Assembly (NCBI GenBank): GCA_944321685.1
Contig: CALUMH010000047.1
Coordinates: 1 to 64,000, forward strand
DNA from: an uncultured Muribaculaceae bacterium
GTDB taxonomy: Bacteria; Bacteroidota; Bacteroidia; Bacteroidales; Muribaculaceae
Direction: 5' to 3'
DNA: 64,000 bases
Position numbers and translations under genes: made by a program. Numbering within the stretch: position 1 is the first letter of the stretch; every line of letters begins with the position of its first letter. The notes below the pieces were generated by a model. The model saw nothing but the letters and a program-made list of their open reading frames with translations, was not told the DNA's origin and did not search any database. Shown piece by piece: positions 1 through 8,951 of the stretch.

Positions 1-3
1 AAA

Positions 4-42
4 AGGGCTGATTTCCTCGCTTGGAAGTCAGCCCTAATTTTT
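4..42 (+). terminator. Rho-independent terminator at left edge
   Basis: A 13-bp stem with one G-T pair (arms 4-16 and 23-35) is followed by a short T run at 38-42. It should end transcription of a plus-strand gene lying left of the window. Confidence 0.7.
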
Positions 43-76
43 ATTGGACATAAAAAGTTTTACCGGACACCAATAA

Positions 77-370
77 TTTACAATAAGACATGATTTCGCC
101 GGAAATCCTTCCAGTCCGAACAATTCAAATGGCTACCAAACTACATATACAGGCACTTATGCTGCCCAAAATGGGACTATCGAGGCAATATTTATAAGTG
201 GGGTTTATCGCGAAACAGGAAATAATCATGATTACACTTTCGACAATACACCTAAAAGGACTTATTATTCGATAAAAGGAGATACTCTTGAATTGTCATT
301 AGGAGTACCAGAAAGAGATGTTCCAATGAATGATGTGTTCATTAAAACAAGCTCGACACCTGAAAAATAA
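77..370 (+). pseudogene. 5'-truncated gene remnant, possibly lipocalin-like
   Basis: An open frame of about 97 codons runs from just after a stop (74-76) to TAA at 368-370. Its only ATG lies far downstream, around position 329, so the 5' part of the gene is missing. The translation is rich in Thr, Asn and Tyr with alternating beta-type stretches (GTYAAQNGTIEAIF, YYSIKGDTLELSL). That resembles the C-terminal half of a secreted lipocalin-like beta-barrel protein, but I cannot name a family firmly. A good terminator follows at 393. The break lies in 36-76, where TATTGG (43-48) and CCAATA (about 69-74) form a small inverted repeat. That is compatible with a mobile-element edge or deletion scar, but is not proof of either. 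Confidence 0.45.
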
Positions 371-392
371 TAATAATTAGAAATGAAAAACA

Positions 393-438
393 ACACCGTT
401 CATGAGAAATTATCATCTATGAGCGGTGTCGTTTTTTT
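393..438 (+). terminator. Rho-independent terminator after gene remnant
   Basis: Arms ACACCGTTCAT (393-403) and ATGAGCGGTGT (about 419-429) pair with one G-T, followed by a seven-T run. It lies 22 bases after the stop of the truncated gene and is also close to the convergent gene ending at 455. Confidence 0.75.
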
Positions 439-454
439 ATATTGCTTGCTATAC

Positions 455-1987
455 TTACTTGCGGCGCAGCTCGTAGAGGTCGAGACGGCGGTCACGCAAG
501 TTGCGTACGCTGCCATAGGTGTGTAGTTCGCTCAGCAAATCGAGGTCAACGTCGCTAACCAATATCATTTCGGTATTTGGTGTGGCTTCGGCACGGCGGC
601 CGTCGGTGGGGAATGCAAAGTCGCAAGGTGTAAATACAGCCGACTGTGCATATTGGATATCCATATTATGCACGCGCGGCAAGTTTCCTACCGATCCTGC
701 TATTGCCACAAAACATTCGTTTTCGATGGCTCGGGCTTGTGCACACACTTTCACACGTGAGTAGGCATTTTGTGTATCGGTGAGGAATGGCACAAACAGT
801 ATTTGCATTCCTTCTTCAGCGAGCAAACGTGATAATTCGGGAAATTCCACATCGTAACAAATCAGTACGCCGATTTTGGCACAATCAGTGTCGAAAGTTT
901 TCACCATCTTGCCGCCTGAAAGGCCCCAACTCTTTGCTTCATCGGGGGTAATATGCACTTTGCCATAGGTTTCATATGACCCGTCGCGTCGGCACAAGAA
1001 GCCTACATTTAAAAGGCGATTATCATCGCTCAAGTAGGGCATACTGCCGGTGATGATGTTTATATTATAGCTGATGGCAAGTTTCACAAAGCGTTCCCGT
1101 ATTTCATCGGTGTATTTGGCCAGTTTCCTTATTGATTGTGCCTCGCCAAGGTTGTTATATTTTGCCATCAGCGGAGCGTTGAAATATTCGGGGAACAGGA
1201 TAAAGTCGCTCTTGTAGTCAGACACGGCATCGACAAAGAATTCCACTTGTTCAAACACGTCATCGATGCTCTTATACGGGCGCATCTGCCATTGCACAAG
1301 GCCGATGCGAATCATTGTTTTGCGTTCGATAACTTCTGGTTTGGGCTGATAATAAATATTATCCCATTGAAGCAAAGTGGCATAATGTTTCGATTCCTCG
1401 TCATTGGGGAGATAATTTGTCATTACCTTACGCACGTGGAAGTCGTTGGAGAGTTGGAATGTCAGCACCGGGTCGTATATCTCGCGTTGGCGCACCTTGT
1501 TTATATATTCACGAGGGCGCAAACGGTCGGCATATTTGTAATAATTAGGTATGCGTCCTCCAAACATTATTGCTTTCAGGTTAAGTGTCTCGCATAAGTC
1601 TTTGCGGTACTCATACATTCGCCGGGCCAATCGTAACCCGCGGTAATCAGGGTGTATAAACACTTCGATGCCATAAAGTATGTTGCCATGCGAATTATGG
1701 GTGTTGAAAGTTTCATTGCCGGTTACTTGTGCGTAGGTATGGTCGCCTTTGACAAGATTATAATCGACGATAATCGACAGTGCACAACCTACAATTTTAC
1801 CATCGACAACGGTCACTACTTGTCCTTCGGGGAAAATCTCGGTTAGTTTTTTTATTTGGTCGTAAGTCCAAAATACATCTTTGTCAGCATATACACGCTT
1901 GAACGATTGAGCCAATTCGGCATAATCGTCAAGTTTTAATTGCCGCACCTCTACTTTGTTTATTTCTCGTTTGTCGTTATTTTCCAT
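455..1987 (-). CDS. GNAT acetyltransferase fused to nitrilase-family amidohydrolase
   Basis: A two-domain cytosolic protein of 510 aa. Residues about 10-200 form a GNAT N-acetyltransferase domain (FIHPDYRGLRLARRMYE is the acetyl-CoA binding loop). Residues about 225-505 form a carbon-nitrogen hydrolase with the Glu-Lys-Cys triad visible: E267 in FPEYF, K343 in YGKVH, C377 in ICYDVEFPE. Hydrolysis of an amide or nitrile C-N bond is known for the family; the substrate is unknown. The frame stays open to an ATG at 2044, but that start lies inside the hairpin downstream of lpxA. I therefore start at 1987 (MENNDKREIN). The fusion is a recurring architecture in Bacteroidetes. It lies 77 bases downstream of lpxA, separated by a hairpin. 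Confidence 0.85.
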   Translation of the reverse strand: MENNDKREINKVEVRQLKLDDYAELAQSFKRVYADKDVFWTYDQIKKLTEIFPEGQVVTVVDGKIVGCALSIIVDYNLVKGDHTYAQVTGNETFNTHNSHGNILYGIEVFIHPDYRGLRLARRMYEYRKDLCETLNLKAIMFGGRIPNYYKYADRLRPREYINKVRQREIYDPVLTFQLSNDFHVRKVMTNYLPNDEESKHYATLLQWDNIYYQPKPEVIERKTMIRIGLVQWQMRPYKSIDDVFEQVEFFVDAVSDYKSDFILFPEYFNAPLMAKYNNLGEAQSIRKLAKYTDEIRERFVKLAISYNINIITGSMPYLSDDNRLLNVGFLCRRDGSYETYGKVHITPDEAKSWGLSGGKMVKTFDTDCAKIGVLICYDVEFPELSRLLAEEGMQILFVPFLTDTQNAYSRVKVCAQARAIENECFVAIAGSVGNLPRVHNMDIQYAQSAVFTPCDFAFPTDGRRAEATPNTEMILVSDVDLDLLSELHTYGSVRNLRDRRLDLYELRRK

Positions 1988-2005
1988 AATGTATTCAAAA
2001 TTAAA

Positions 2006-2042
2006 GTGGCAAGCACCGAGGTTGTTCTCCCCGGTGCTTGCC
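2006..2042 (-). terminator. Hairpin after lpxA
   Basis: A perfect 12-bp stem (2006-2017 with 2031-2042). On the minus strand it follows the lpxA stop by about 20 bases and is followed by a weak T-rich stretch, so termination may be partial and allow read-through into the GNAT-nitrilase gene. Confidence 0.65.
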
Positions 2043-2064
2043 ATTATTTCATGCTAAAAAATAT

Positions 2065-2841
2065 TTATACATAACCACGAATTATACCACGTTTTGAATT
2101 ACGTACAAAAAGAATGATTTCATCACGTTCCTTTGTGGCGGGTAATTCGGCCTCGATGCGTTCGATGGCATCAGAGTTGTTCATCCCCGATAAATACAGA
2201 TATCTGAATATCTCTTGTATGTCGCGGATTTGCTCGTTGGTGAAACCGCGTCGGCGTAAACCTATCGAGTTGATGCCGGCATATGAAATGGGGTTACGTC
2301 CGGCCTTGACATATGGCGGTATATCTTTATTGACAAGAGCGCCGCCTTGCAGCATCACGTGTTGGCCGATGTGCGAGAACTGGTGTATCAACGCACCTCC
2401 ACCTATCACGGCGTAATTGTCGATGACAACTTCGCCGGCCACTTGAACTGCGTTCGACATTATTACGTTGTCGCCGATTACGCAATCGTGGGCTACGTGG
2501 CAATATGCCATGATTAGACAATTGTTGCCAACGACGGTTTTCCCTTTTGATGCAGTGCCGCGGTTAACGGTGGCGCATTCCCTGATTGTGGTGTTGTCGC
2601 CTATTATTGCCAATGTTTCCTCTCCACGGAATTTCAAGTCTTGAGGAATACCCGATATGACTGCACCTGAACAAATAGTGCAATTCTTGCCAATACGTGC
2701 GCCTTCAAGAATGGTCACATTGCTGCCAATGCGTGTGCCTTCACCTATCTCCACATTTTGATCGATAGTGACAAATGGGTCGATAACCACGCTGCTGGCG
2801 ATCTTGGCTGCCGGATGAACGTAGGCTAATGGTTGTTTCAT
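2065..2841 (-). CDS. lpxA: Acyl-ACP--UDP-N-acetylglucosamine O-acyltransferase
   Basis: First step of lipid A synthesis: transfer of a 3-hydroxyacyl chain from ACP to the 3-OH of UDP-GlcNAc, in the cytosol. The 258-aa length is usual for the family. The N-terminal two-thirds is a left-handed beta helix of hexapeptide repeats (IGSNVTI, IGKNCTI, IGDNTTI and others). The family signature appears in GIPQDLKFRGE and in the catalytic-His segment YCHVAHDCVIG. The C-terminal helical part (GLRRRGFTNEQI) is also typical. It lies 28 bases downstream of lpxC/fabZ and is probably the last lpx gene of the operon. Confidence 0.97.
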   Translation of the reverse strand: MKQPLAYVHPAAKIASSVVIDPFVTIDQNVEIGEGTRIGSNVTILEGARIGKNCTICSGAVISGIPQDLKFRGEETLAIIGDNTTIRECATVNRGTASKGKTVVGNNCLIMAYCHVAHDCVIGDNVIMSNAVQVAGEVVIDNYAVIGGGALIHQFSHIGQHVMLQGGALVNKDIPPYVKAGRNPISYAGINSIGLRRRGFTNEQIRDIQEIFRYLYLSGMNNSDAIERIEAELPATKERDEIILFVRNSKRGIIRGYV

Positions 2842-2869
2842 ATTTATTCTACTTCGTAAATAAGTTTTA

Positions 2870-4252
2870 TTATTTGTTCTTTATGATTTGCGCCATGAAT
2901 TCAGCCTCGCTGACGATTTTTTCACCAACGAAAGCATATCCTTTCATTACAGCACATCCGCGACGAATTTCGGTAAGCAATGACAAGTGGAATATGAGTG
3001 TATCACCCGGAACCACCTTTTGGCGGAATTTCACATTGTCGATTTTCAAGAAATATGTGGAATATTTTTCAGGGTCTTCCACCATATTCAATACCAATAG
3101 GCCGCCTACTTGCGCCATTGCTTCGACTTGTAATACGCCGGGCATGACGGGTTCTTGCGGGAAGTGGCCTTGGAAGAATGGTTCGTTGCCTGATACATTT
3201 TTTACGCCCACTATGTAATTAGTGCCTATTTCTATAATCTTATCGACAAGCAAGAACGGGTAACGGTGCGGCAGTAACTGGCGTATGCGGTTTACGTCCA
3301 TTACCGGCGCTACATTAGGATTGTACACAGGTGCTTGCAATTCCTGGTGCTTGATTTCACGGCGCACTCTCTTGGCAAAAGTCGTATTAATGGAGTGACC
3401 CGGTTTGGTGGCAATCACGTATCCCTTGAGCGGACGGCCTATAAGTGCAAGGTCGCCAAGCACGTCCATCAGTTTGTGGCGGGCCGGTTCGTTTTCATAA
3501 GCAAGAGGTATGTTGCTTATGTATCCGAGTTCGCTCACGTGTTTGTGCGGCACCCCCATAAGGTCGGCAAGTTTGTCGAGGTAGTCTTGTTCCATTGGTT
3601 GATCATATACCACCAATGCGTTGTCAAGGTCTCCGCCTTTTATTAAGTTGGCTTTCACAAGTGGCTCGATTTCGCGAACAAACACAAATGTGCGGCTTGC
3701 TGCAATTTCATCCTTGAAGCGTGACAGGCTGTTAAGCGAAGCAAATTGATTGGGGATTATCGGAGACTTGAACTCAATCATTGTATCAATGCGGAAACTA
3801 TCAAATGGTAGTACCACGATTGATGCTCCGGTTTCTTCGTCAACAACTTCGAGTTTCTGTTTTACGATATAGAAATTCTTGTCTTCATTTTGTTCTTCGA
3901 TGCCTACTTCATTTATTTTATTGGCATATTCTATAGCACTGCCGTCAAGAATTGGCAACTCGGGTGCATTTACTTCAACGAGGCAGTTGTCGACACCTGC
4001 TGCATACAAGGCAGCAAGAGCGTGTTCCACAGTGCTTACGCGAGCTTCGCCTTTGCCTATTACAGTGCCGCGGGTGGTTTCAATGACGTTTTCGGCAAGA
4101 GCGTCAATCACAGGTGCACCATCGAGGTCGATGCGTTGGAACTTATACCCATGGTTGACAGGCGCCGGCTTGAAAGTGGCTTGTATCGACATTCCTGTAT
4201 GGAGACCTTTGCCACTGACGGTGAACGAATCCTTTAATGTAAGTTGTTTCAT
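2870..4252 (-). CDS. lpxC/fabZ: Bifunctional LpxC deacetylase / FabZ dehydratase
   Basis: A 460-aa fusion. Residues about 1-290 are UDP-3-O-acyl-GlcNAc deacetylase LpxC, the committed zinc-dependent step of lipid A synthesis: TVEHALAAL carries the first zinc His, followed by LDGSA and the ARHKLMDVLGDLALIG zinc site. Residues about 310-460 are (3R)-hydroxyacyl-ACP dehydratase FabZ (LLPHRYPFLLVDK with the active His, GHFPQEPVMPGVLQVEAMAQ with the active Glu). The fusion is characteristic of Bacteroidetes/Chlorobi and couples fatty acid elongation with lipid A flux. It lies between lpxD (42 bases upstream) and lpxA. Confidence 0.97.
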   Translation of the reverse strand: MKQLTLKDSFTVSGKGLHTGMSIQATFKPAPVNHGYKFQRIDLDGAPVIDALAENVIETTRGTVIGKGEARVSTVEHALAALYAAGVDNCLVEVNAPELPILDGSAIEYANKINEVGIEEQNEDKNFYIVKQKLEVVDEETGASIVVLPFDSFRIDTMIEFKSPIIPNQFASLNSLSRFKDEIAASRTFVFVREIEPLVKANLIKGGDLDNALVVYDQPMEQDYLDKLADLMGVPHKHVSELGYISNIPLAYENEPARHKLMDVLGDLALIGRPLKGYVIATKPGHSINTTFAKRVRREIKHQELQAPVYNPNVAPVMDVNRIRQLLPHRYPFLLVDKIIEIGTNYIVGVKNVSGNEPFFQGHFPQEPVMPGVLQVEAMAQVGGLLVLNMVEDPEKYSTYFLKIDNVKFRQKVVPGDTLIFHLSLLTEIRRGCAVMKGYAFVGEKIVSEAEFMAQIIKNK

Positions 4253-4294
4253 AATATATCTTCCTTATTTTGTGCTATGTGATTTTAAATGGTT

Positions 4295-5329
4295 TTATTC
4301 TTCTTTCTTGTTGTCGGCAAGCATTTTTTTAATGGAGGCGACATCTTTAAACAACTCTCCGAGGCGTTTCATGTAAACCGTTTGACGTGCAAAGTCCATT
4401 GCATTCACTACCGGACTGCCTATTACCGAGTTGTTGTCTCCGATGCTGTTAGGTACTCCCGACTGTGCTCCGAATTTATTATTGTCACCTACTTTTATGT
4501 GACCGGCAAATCCCACTTGGCCTCCGACCATATTGTGTGCGCCTATCTTGGCCGACCCCGCAATTCCTACTTGAGCTGCCATTACGGTGTGTTCACCTAT
4601 TTCCACATTATGAGCCACTTGTATCAGATTGTCGAGCTTGACCCCTTTATGAATGATTGTGCTACCCATTGTGGCTCGGTCGATTGTGGTGTTTGCTCCG
4701 ATTTCTACATCATCGCATATCACGACATTGCCTATTTGGGCTATTTTCATGTATTCGCCATGTTCGGGCGCAAAGCCGAATCCGTCACCGCCGATCACCA
4801 CACCGGCGTGCAAGATACAATTATTGCCTATGACACAATTATGATAGATTTTTACTCCCGGATATATAATACTGTTGTCGCCTATGGTAACATTGTCACC
4901 TATGTAGCATTGCGGATAAATGCATACGTTTTTGCCTATTTTTACATTTTTGCCGATGTAGGCAAAGGCTCCTATATATACATCATCGGGAAGTGATACT
5001 CCTTCGGACACAAAACTCGGCTGCTCAATACCTTTTTTTCGTGCCTGTTGGTCGGCGACATAATTAAGCAGCATGGCGAGTGTTGCATATGGGTCTTCCA
5101 CGCGAACCATGGTGGCTGTTACCGGGTGTTCCGGTTCAAAGTCTTTTCTTACCAGTACCACCGAGGCTTCGGTGGTATATATAAAATGGGTATATAACGG
5201 ATTTGCTAAAAACGTCATACACCCTTTCTTTGCTTCTTCTATTTTGGCAAAATTGTTTACTAAGGCATTGGCATCTCCATCAACGGTTCCGCCAACCAAT
5301 TCAGCCAACTTCCCTGCGGTTATTTCCAT
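4295..5329 (-). CDS. lpxD: UDP-3-O-(3-hydroxyacyl)glucosamine N-acyltransferase
   Basis: Third lipid A step: N-acylation of UDP-3-O-acyl-glucosamine. At 344 aa it has the usual family length. The N-terminal uridine-binding domain (about 1-100) is followed by many hexapeptide repeats ([37 protein letters not shown]) with catalytic His in [10 protein letters not shown], and a C-terminal helix. It is the first gene of the minus-strand lpx cluster. The HD-domain gene often found upstream in Bacteroidetes is not here; the neighbour is divergent metY. Confidence 0.97.
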   Translation of the reverse strand: MEITAGKLAELVGGTVDGDANALVNNFAKIEEAKKGCMTFLANPLYTHFIYTTEASVVLVRKDFEPEHPVTATMVRVEDPYATLAMLLNYVADQQARKKGIEQPSFVSEGVSLPDDVYIGAFAYIGKNVKIGKNVCIYPQCYIGDNVTIGDNSIIYPGVKIYHNCVIGNNCILHAGVVIGGDGFGFAPEHGEYMKIAQIGNVVICDDVEIGANTTIDRATMGSTIIHKGVKLDNLIQVAHNVEIGEHTVMAAQVGIAGSAKIGAHNMVGGQVGFAGHIKVGDNNKFGAQSGVPNSIGDNNSVIGSPVVNAMDFARQTVYMKRLGELFKDVASIKKMLADNKKEE

Positions 5330-5349
5330 AAAAATAGGTATTGTAAATA

Positions 5350-5377
5350 CAAATGTATGTTTAAATCAATGTGCAAA
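5350..5377 (-). promoter_or_regulatory. Candidate lpxD promoter
   Basis: The minus strand carries TACATTTG (5357-5350), a perfect -7 TAnnTTTG, 20 bases before the lpxD ATG. A TTTG lies at 5377-5374 with a 16-bp spacer, shorter than the usual 19-21, so the -33 box is uncertain. Confidence 0.4.
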
Positions 5378-5563
5378 GTTGCAAAAAATAGCCAATACAG
5401 CCAAGTAATTACGGATAAATTTCAGTATTTATTAATCATGGACTGTTTTGAGCTTGATTTAATTTTGCGATGTTTGAGATTTTGTCAAGTGATTTTGAGT
5501 TTCTCTTCGATCTGTATCTCCAATTAATTTATTACAAATTACTGTTATTTGTGCGATATTCAT

Positions 5564-5647
5564 TAACTTTGCAAGAAAATGCGGGGTAAGGTGGATATAA
5601 TAGAGTCACCTGCTCCATACCGATAAAAATACGAGAACATTCACGAC
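5564..5647 (+). promoter_or_regulatory. metY promoter -7 box and structured 5' leader
   Basis: TAACTTTG at 5564-5571 fits the Bacteroidetes -7 box. The following leader of about 70 nt contains nested inverted repeats (GGTA/TACC at 5585-5588/5618-5621 around GGTG/CACC at 5590-5593/5607-5610). No known SAM riboswitch consensus could be matched by eye. The -33 box is not at standard spacing. Confidence 0.4.
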
Positions 5648-6925
5648 ATGAATAATAATCTTAACAGGGAGACTCTGTGTGTGCAAGCAGGGTGGAAGCC
5701 TACCAATGGGCAACCGCGTATTTTGCCAATCTATCAAAGTACTACATTCAAATATGACTCAAGCGAAGAAATGGCTCGTCTTTTCGATCTTGAGGAAACT
5801 GGCTACTTTTATACGAGATTACAAAATCCCACATGTGATGCCGTGGCAGCGAAAATCACTGCACTTGAAGGCGGTGCCGCAGGTACGTTGACATCATCGG
5901 GGCAGGCTGCTAATTTTTATGCTGTGTTCAACATTTGTCAAGCGGGAGATCATCTTGTGTGTTCGTCAACGATTTATGGAGGTACTTACAATCTGTTTAA
6001 TGTAACAATGCGGAAAATGGGCATTGACGTTACTTTTGTTGATGCTGATGCCGATGAATCGGTGATAGATGCTGCATTCAAGCCAAATACGAAAGCCTTG
6101 TTTGGTGAAACTATTGCCAATCCGGGCATGAACATTCTCGACATAGAAAAATTTGCACATATAGCCCACAAGCACGGTGTGCCTCTTATTGTGGACAATA
6201 CGTTTGCCACACCCATTAATTGCCGGCCGTTTGAATGGGGGGCCGATATTGTTACGCACTCGACTACAAAATATATGGATGGACACGCCATGACAGTTGG
6301 TGGTGCGATAATCGACAGCGGAAACTTCGATTGGGAAAAATATCCCGACCGTTTTGCTTGCCTCACCGCACCCGATGAGTCGTATCACGGACTTTCTTAT
6401 ACTAAGAAATTCGGCAAACTTGCCTATATAGAAAAAGCGGTTGCACAATTGATGCGAGATTTGGGCGCTGCACAATCGCCACAAAATGCTTTTTTGATAA
6501 ATATAGGGCTTGAAACATTGCACTTGCGTGTTCCTCGCCATTGTGAAAATGCATTGAAAGTTGCAAAATTCCTGTCTTCTCATCCACGCATCAATTGGGT
6601 ACATTATGGAGATCTTGAAGATGACCGCTATCATGGCTTGGCTCGTAAATATTTGCCCAATGGCACTTGTGGAGTGCTTACGTTTGGTATTAAAGGCTCT
6701 CGTGAAGATGCTATCAGGTTTATGGACAGGCTGAAATTTATTTGTATAGTGACTCATGTGGCCGATGCCCGTTCGTGTGTGCTGCACCCGGCAAGCCACA
6801 CCCATCGTCAGCTTTCCGATGAACAACTCATAGAGGCCGGTGTAGCCCCTGATTTGATACGTTTGTCGGTGGGCATAGAAAATATAGATGATATTATAGA
6901 AGATTTGCGCCAAGCCCTTGAATAA
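5648..6925 (+). CDS. metY: O-acetylhomoserine sulfhydrylase (MetY)
   Basis: A 425-aa PLP enzyme of the Cys/Met metabolism family. It makes homocysteine from O-acetylhomoserine and sulfide in methionine synthesis; some relatives are annotated as cystathionine gamma-synthase. The PLP lysine is K208 in HSTTKYMDGHA, with the phosphate-binding SSGQAANFYA near residue 79 and the C-terminal LRLSVGIENIDDIIEDL. The length of about 425 aa and the insertion favour MetY over MetB (about 380 aa). It has its own leader and promoter; the LysM gene starts 25 bases downstream. The long antisense ORFs here are shadows. Confidence 0.93.
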   Translation: MNNNLNRETLCVQAGWKPTNGQPRILPIYQSTTFKYDSSEEMARLFDLEETGYFYTRLQNPTCDAVAAKITALEGGAAGTLTSSGQAANFYAVFNICQAGDHLVCSSTIYGGTYNLFNVTMRKMGIDVTFVDADADESVIDAAFKPNTKALFGETIANPGMNILDIEKFAHIAHKHGVPLIVDNTFATPINCRPFEWGADIVTHSTTKYMDGHAMTVGGAIIDSGNFDWEKYPDRFACLTAPDESYHGLSYTKKFGKLAYIEKAVAQLMRDLGAAQSPQNAFLINIGLETLHLRVPRHCENALKVAKFLSSHPRINWVHYGDLEDDRYHGLARKYLPNGTCGVLTFGIKGSREDAIRFMDRLKFICIVTHVADARSCVLHPASHTHRQLSDEQLIEAGVAPDLIRLSVGIENIDDIIEDLRQALE

Positions 6926-6950
6926 GTATTAAAAATACAACTGAGTAATC

Positions 6951-8951
6951 ATGCAAGCAAAATTATTGTTGACAATAGTCATCGCGTGCGCAGCGGCGTT
7001 CTTGTCGCAAGCACAGTTGCCTTTGCCTGTTAGGACCATAGGAGGCACACAATTTTATTATCATGAGGTCGAAAAAAAAGAAACATTATACAGCATAGCA
7101 CATAAACTCGGTATAACCGAAAGCGATATTACTAAATATAATCCTGGAGCGGCCGAAGGCCTTAAATCAGGACAATTCCTGTTTTTCCCGGTTACAGACT
7201 TTTCGATAGGCCGAAAATGCAAGAATGCAATGGTACAGCAGGGCAGCACTACATTTTTACACACTGTCAAAAAAGGGGAAACATTATATGGCATTGCTAA
7301 AAATTACGGTGTCTCAACAGATGATATTGTAAAATTCAATCCCGAGGCCAATGGTGGAATAAAAGAAGGTGAAACATTGCAAATACCGCAATCGTCTCAA
7401 GCGATAGGGCAAGATACCATTAGGACCGCTGTAACTCCGCAGGACACGGCAATAATTTATGTTACCATTCGACAGGGTGACACTATGTTTGGCACAGCCA
7501 GGCGTTATAATACGTCGGTTGAAAAGTTGATGGAGCTTAATCCAGGTATATCGCCGCAAAATTTTAAAAGTGGAGAAGTAATACGCATAAGACCAAATTA
7601 TTATTCTGTTGTTGAAACAGAAAAGGAAACAACCGAATTTCATACTTATGAAATTAAGCGTGGTGATACATATTACTCGCTTGCCCGCCGTTTTAATGTG
7701 AGCGTTGACGATTTAAAGGCAGCCAACCCTGATATGAAAAAACTTAAACGTGGCAAGATTTTATATATTCCTATCAAGAAAATAGAGACAGTGCTTGTTG
7801 ATCCATCGATGAGCAATGCGCTAACCGATGATGAGTCGCCTATTATCCAAGAGATGTATGACTCGATACACGTGTTTAAAGACGATAATAATATTAATGT
7901 AGCATTGATGTTACCATTCATGCTCGACAAGGCTAATCCACCGAAACAGGCTCGTCTATATACGGAATTTTACAAGGGCTTTTTGATGGCAGTGGATACC
8001 GTTCGCGTAAAGAATAACGGTAAAAACATCAATATATATGCTTTTGATACTCAAGATGCTTCGGCACGTGTCGACTCGATTCTGAAGTTGCCTTCGATGG
8101 CAGGCATGGATATAATTTTTACACCCGATAACAGCGAGCAAATAGAGAAAATTGCTCGTTATGGAACCGAAAACAAAATAGCCGTTGTAAATTCATTCTC
8201 CTTGAAACACGATTCGTATAACGATTATTCCACGCTGTTCCAAGTGAACACTCCGCAAAGTTATATGCAGGCCAAGTTGTTTGATTTCTTCGATGAAGCA
8301 TTCCACGGATATGAAGTTGTATTCCTTGATATGCCTGCCGAGGAAGAGAAAGAAATGATTGGCGAATTGAAGGCTCACCTTGATGTGAAAAATATCCCAT
8401 ATTCCACTATCGATATAACAACATCGTTGCAAGCCGATACTTTGAGTAAAGAATTAAAGCCGGGACGCAGATATGTAATTGTTCCCACTTCGAGCGGACG
8501 TAACATACTCATTAAGTCGCTTGATGCCATAAAAAGTGTCAAGCTCGACCGTTATGATGTTAATTTGTGTATGCTTGGTCATCCAGAGTGGACAACTTAC
8601 ACAGCCGAATTTGGGGCTGATTTCAATCAAGTTGACACATATTTCTATTCGCGTTTCTTCACACGGCATGACGACAGAGGTATTCATAATTTTGATGAAA
8701 AATATCACAGTTGGTATGGAGAATATATGATATATGCCGCACCTAAGTTCGGACTTCTTGGCTATGACACAGGGTGTTATTTCCTGAGCTTATTCATGCA
8801 AGGGAAAGACTATAATAATAATTTTAATTACACCGGGTTACAGAATTCGTTTGACTTTGACCGGACAAGCAATTGGAGCGGATTTGTCAACAAGTCGGTA
8901 TATTTTATACATTTCACGGTATTTAATACCATTGAAACCATTGTCAAATGA
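6951..8951 (+). CDS. LysM-repeat periplasmic protein with substrate-binding-like domain
   Basis: A 666-aa exported protein. A Sec signal peptide covers about 1-21 (cleavage near SQAQ). Four LysM modules follow at about 35-80, 102-150, 172-213 and 230-276; each contains the (G/K)(E/D)T(L/M/Y)(Y/F)(S/G) turn, for example KKGETLYGIAKNYGV. These bind N-acetylglucosamine in peptidoglycan. Residues about 305-660 resemble a type 1 periplasmic binding protein fold (INVALMLPFML, YTEFYKGFLMAVD, EVVFLDMP), as in ABC amino-acid receptors, but no transporter genes are nearby. The ATG of the next gene overlaps the stop (ATGA), so the two are translationally coupled. The function is not established; a wall-anchored sensor or scaffold is an inference. 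Confidence 0.85.
   Translation: MQAKLLLTIVIACAAAFLSQAQLPLPVRTIGGTQFYYHEVEKKETLYSIAHKLGITESDITKYNPGAAEGLKSGQFLFFPVTDFSIGRKCKNAMVQQGSTTFLHTVKKGETLYGIAKNYGVSTDDIVKFNPEANGGIKEGETLQIPQSSQAIGQDTIRTAVTPQDTAIIYVTIRQGDTMFGTARRYNTSVEKLMELNPGISPQNFKSGEVIRIRPNYYSVVETEKETTEFHTYEIKRGDTYYSLARRFNVSVDDLKAANPDMKKLKRGKILYIPIKKIETVLVDPSMSNALTDDESPIIQEMYDSIHVFKDDNNINVALMLPFMLDKANPPKQARLYTEFYKGFLMAVDTVRVKNNGKNINIYAFDTQDASARVDSILKLPSMAGMDIIFTPDNSEQIEKIARYGTENKIAVVNSFSLKHDSYNDYSTLFQVNTPQSYMQAKLFDFFDEAFHGYEVVFLDMPAEEEKEMIGELKAHLDVKNIPYSTIDITTSLQADTLSKELKPGRRYVIVPTSSGRNILIKSLDAIKSVKLDRYDVNLCMLGHPEWTTYTAEFGADFNQVDTYFYSRFFTRHDDRGIHNFDEKYHSWYGEYMIYAAPKFGLLGYDTGCYFLSLFMQGKDYNNNFNYTGLQNSFDFDRTSNWSGFVNKSVYFIHFTVFNTIETIVK

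Noticed and set aside
1988..2044. Upstream start for the GNAT-nitrilase gene
   Set aside because: The extra 19 codons lie in the hairpin after lpxA and have no similarity to a GNAT N-terminus.
5966..6913. 315-codon antisense frame opposite metY
   Set aside because: It mirrors a strongly conserved gene, has His/Ile/Cys-rich non-protein-like composition, and has no start context.
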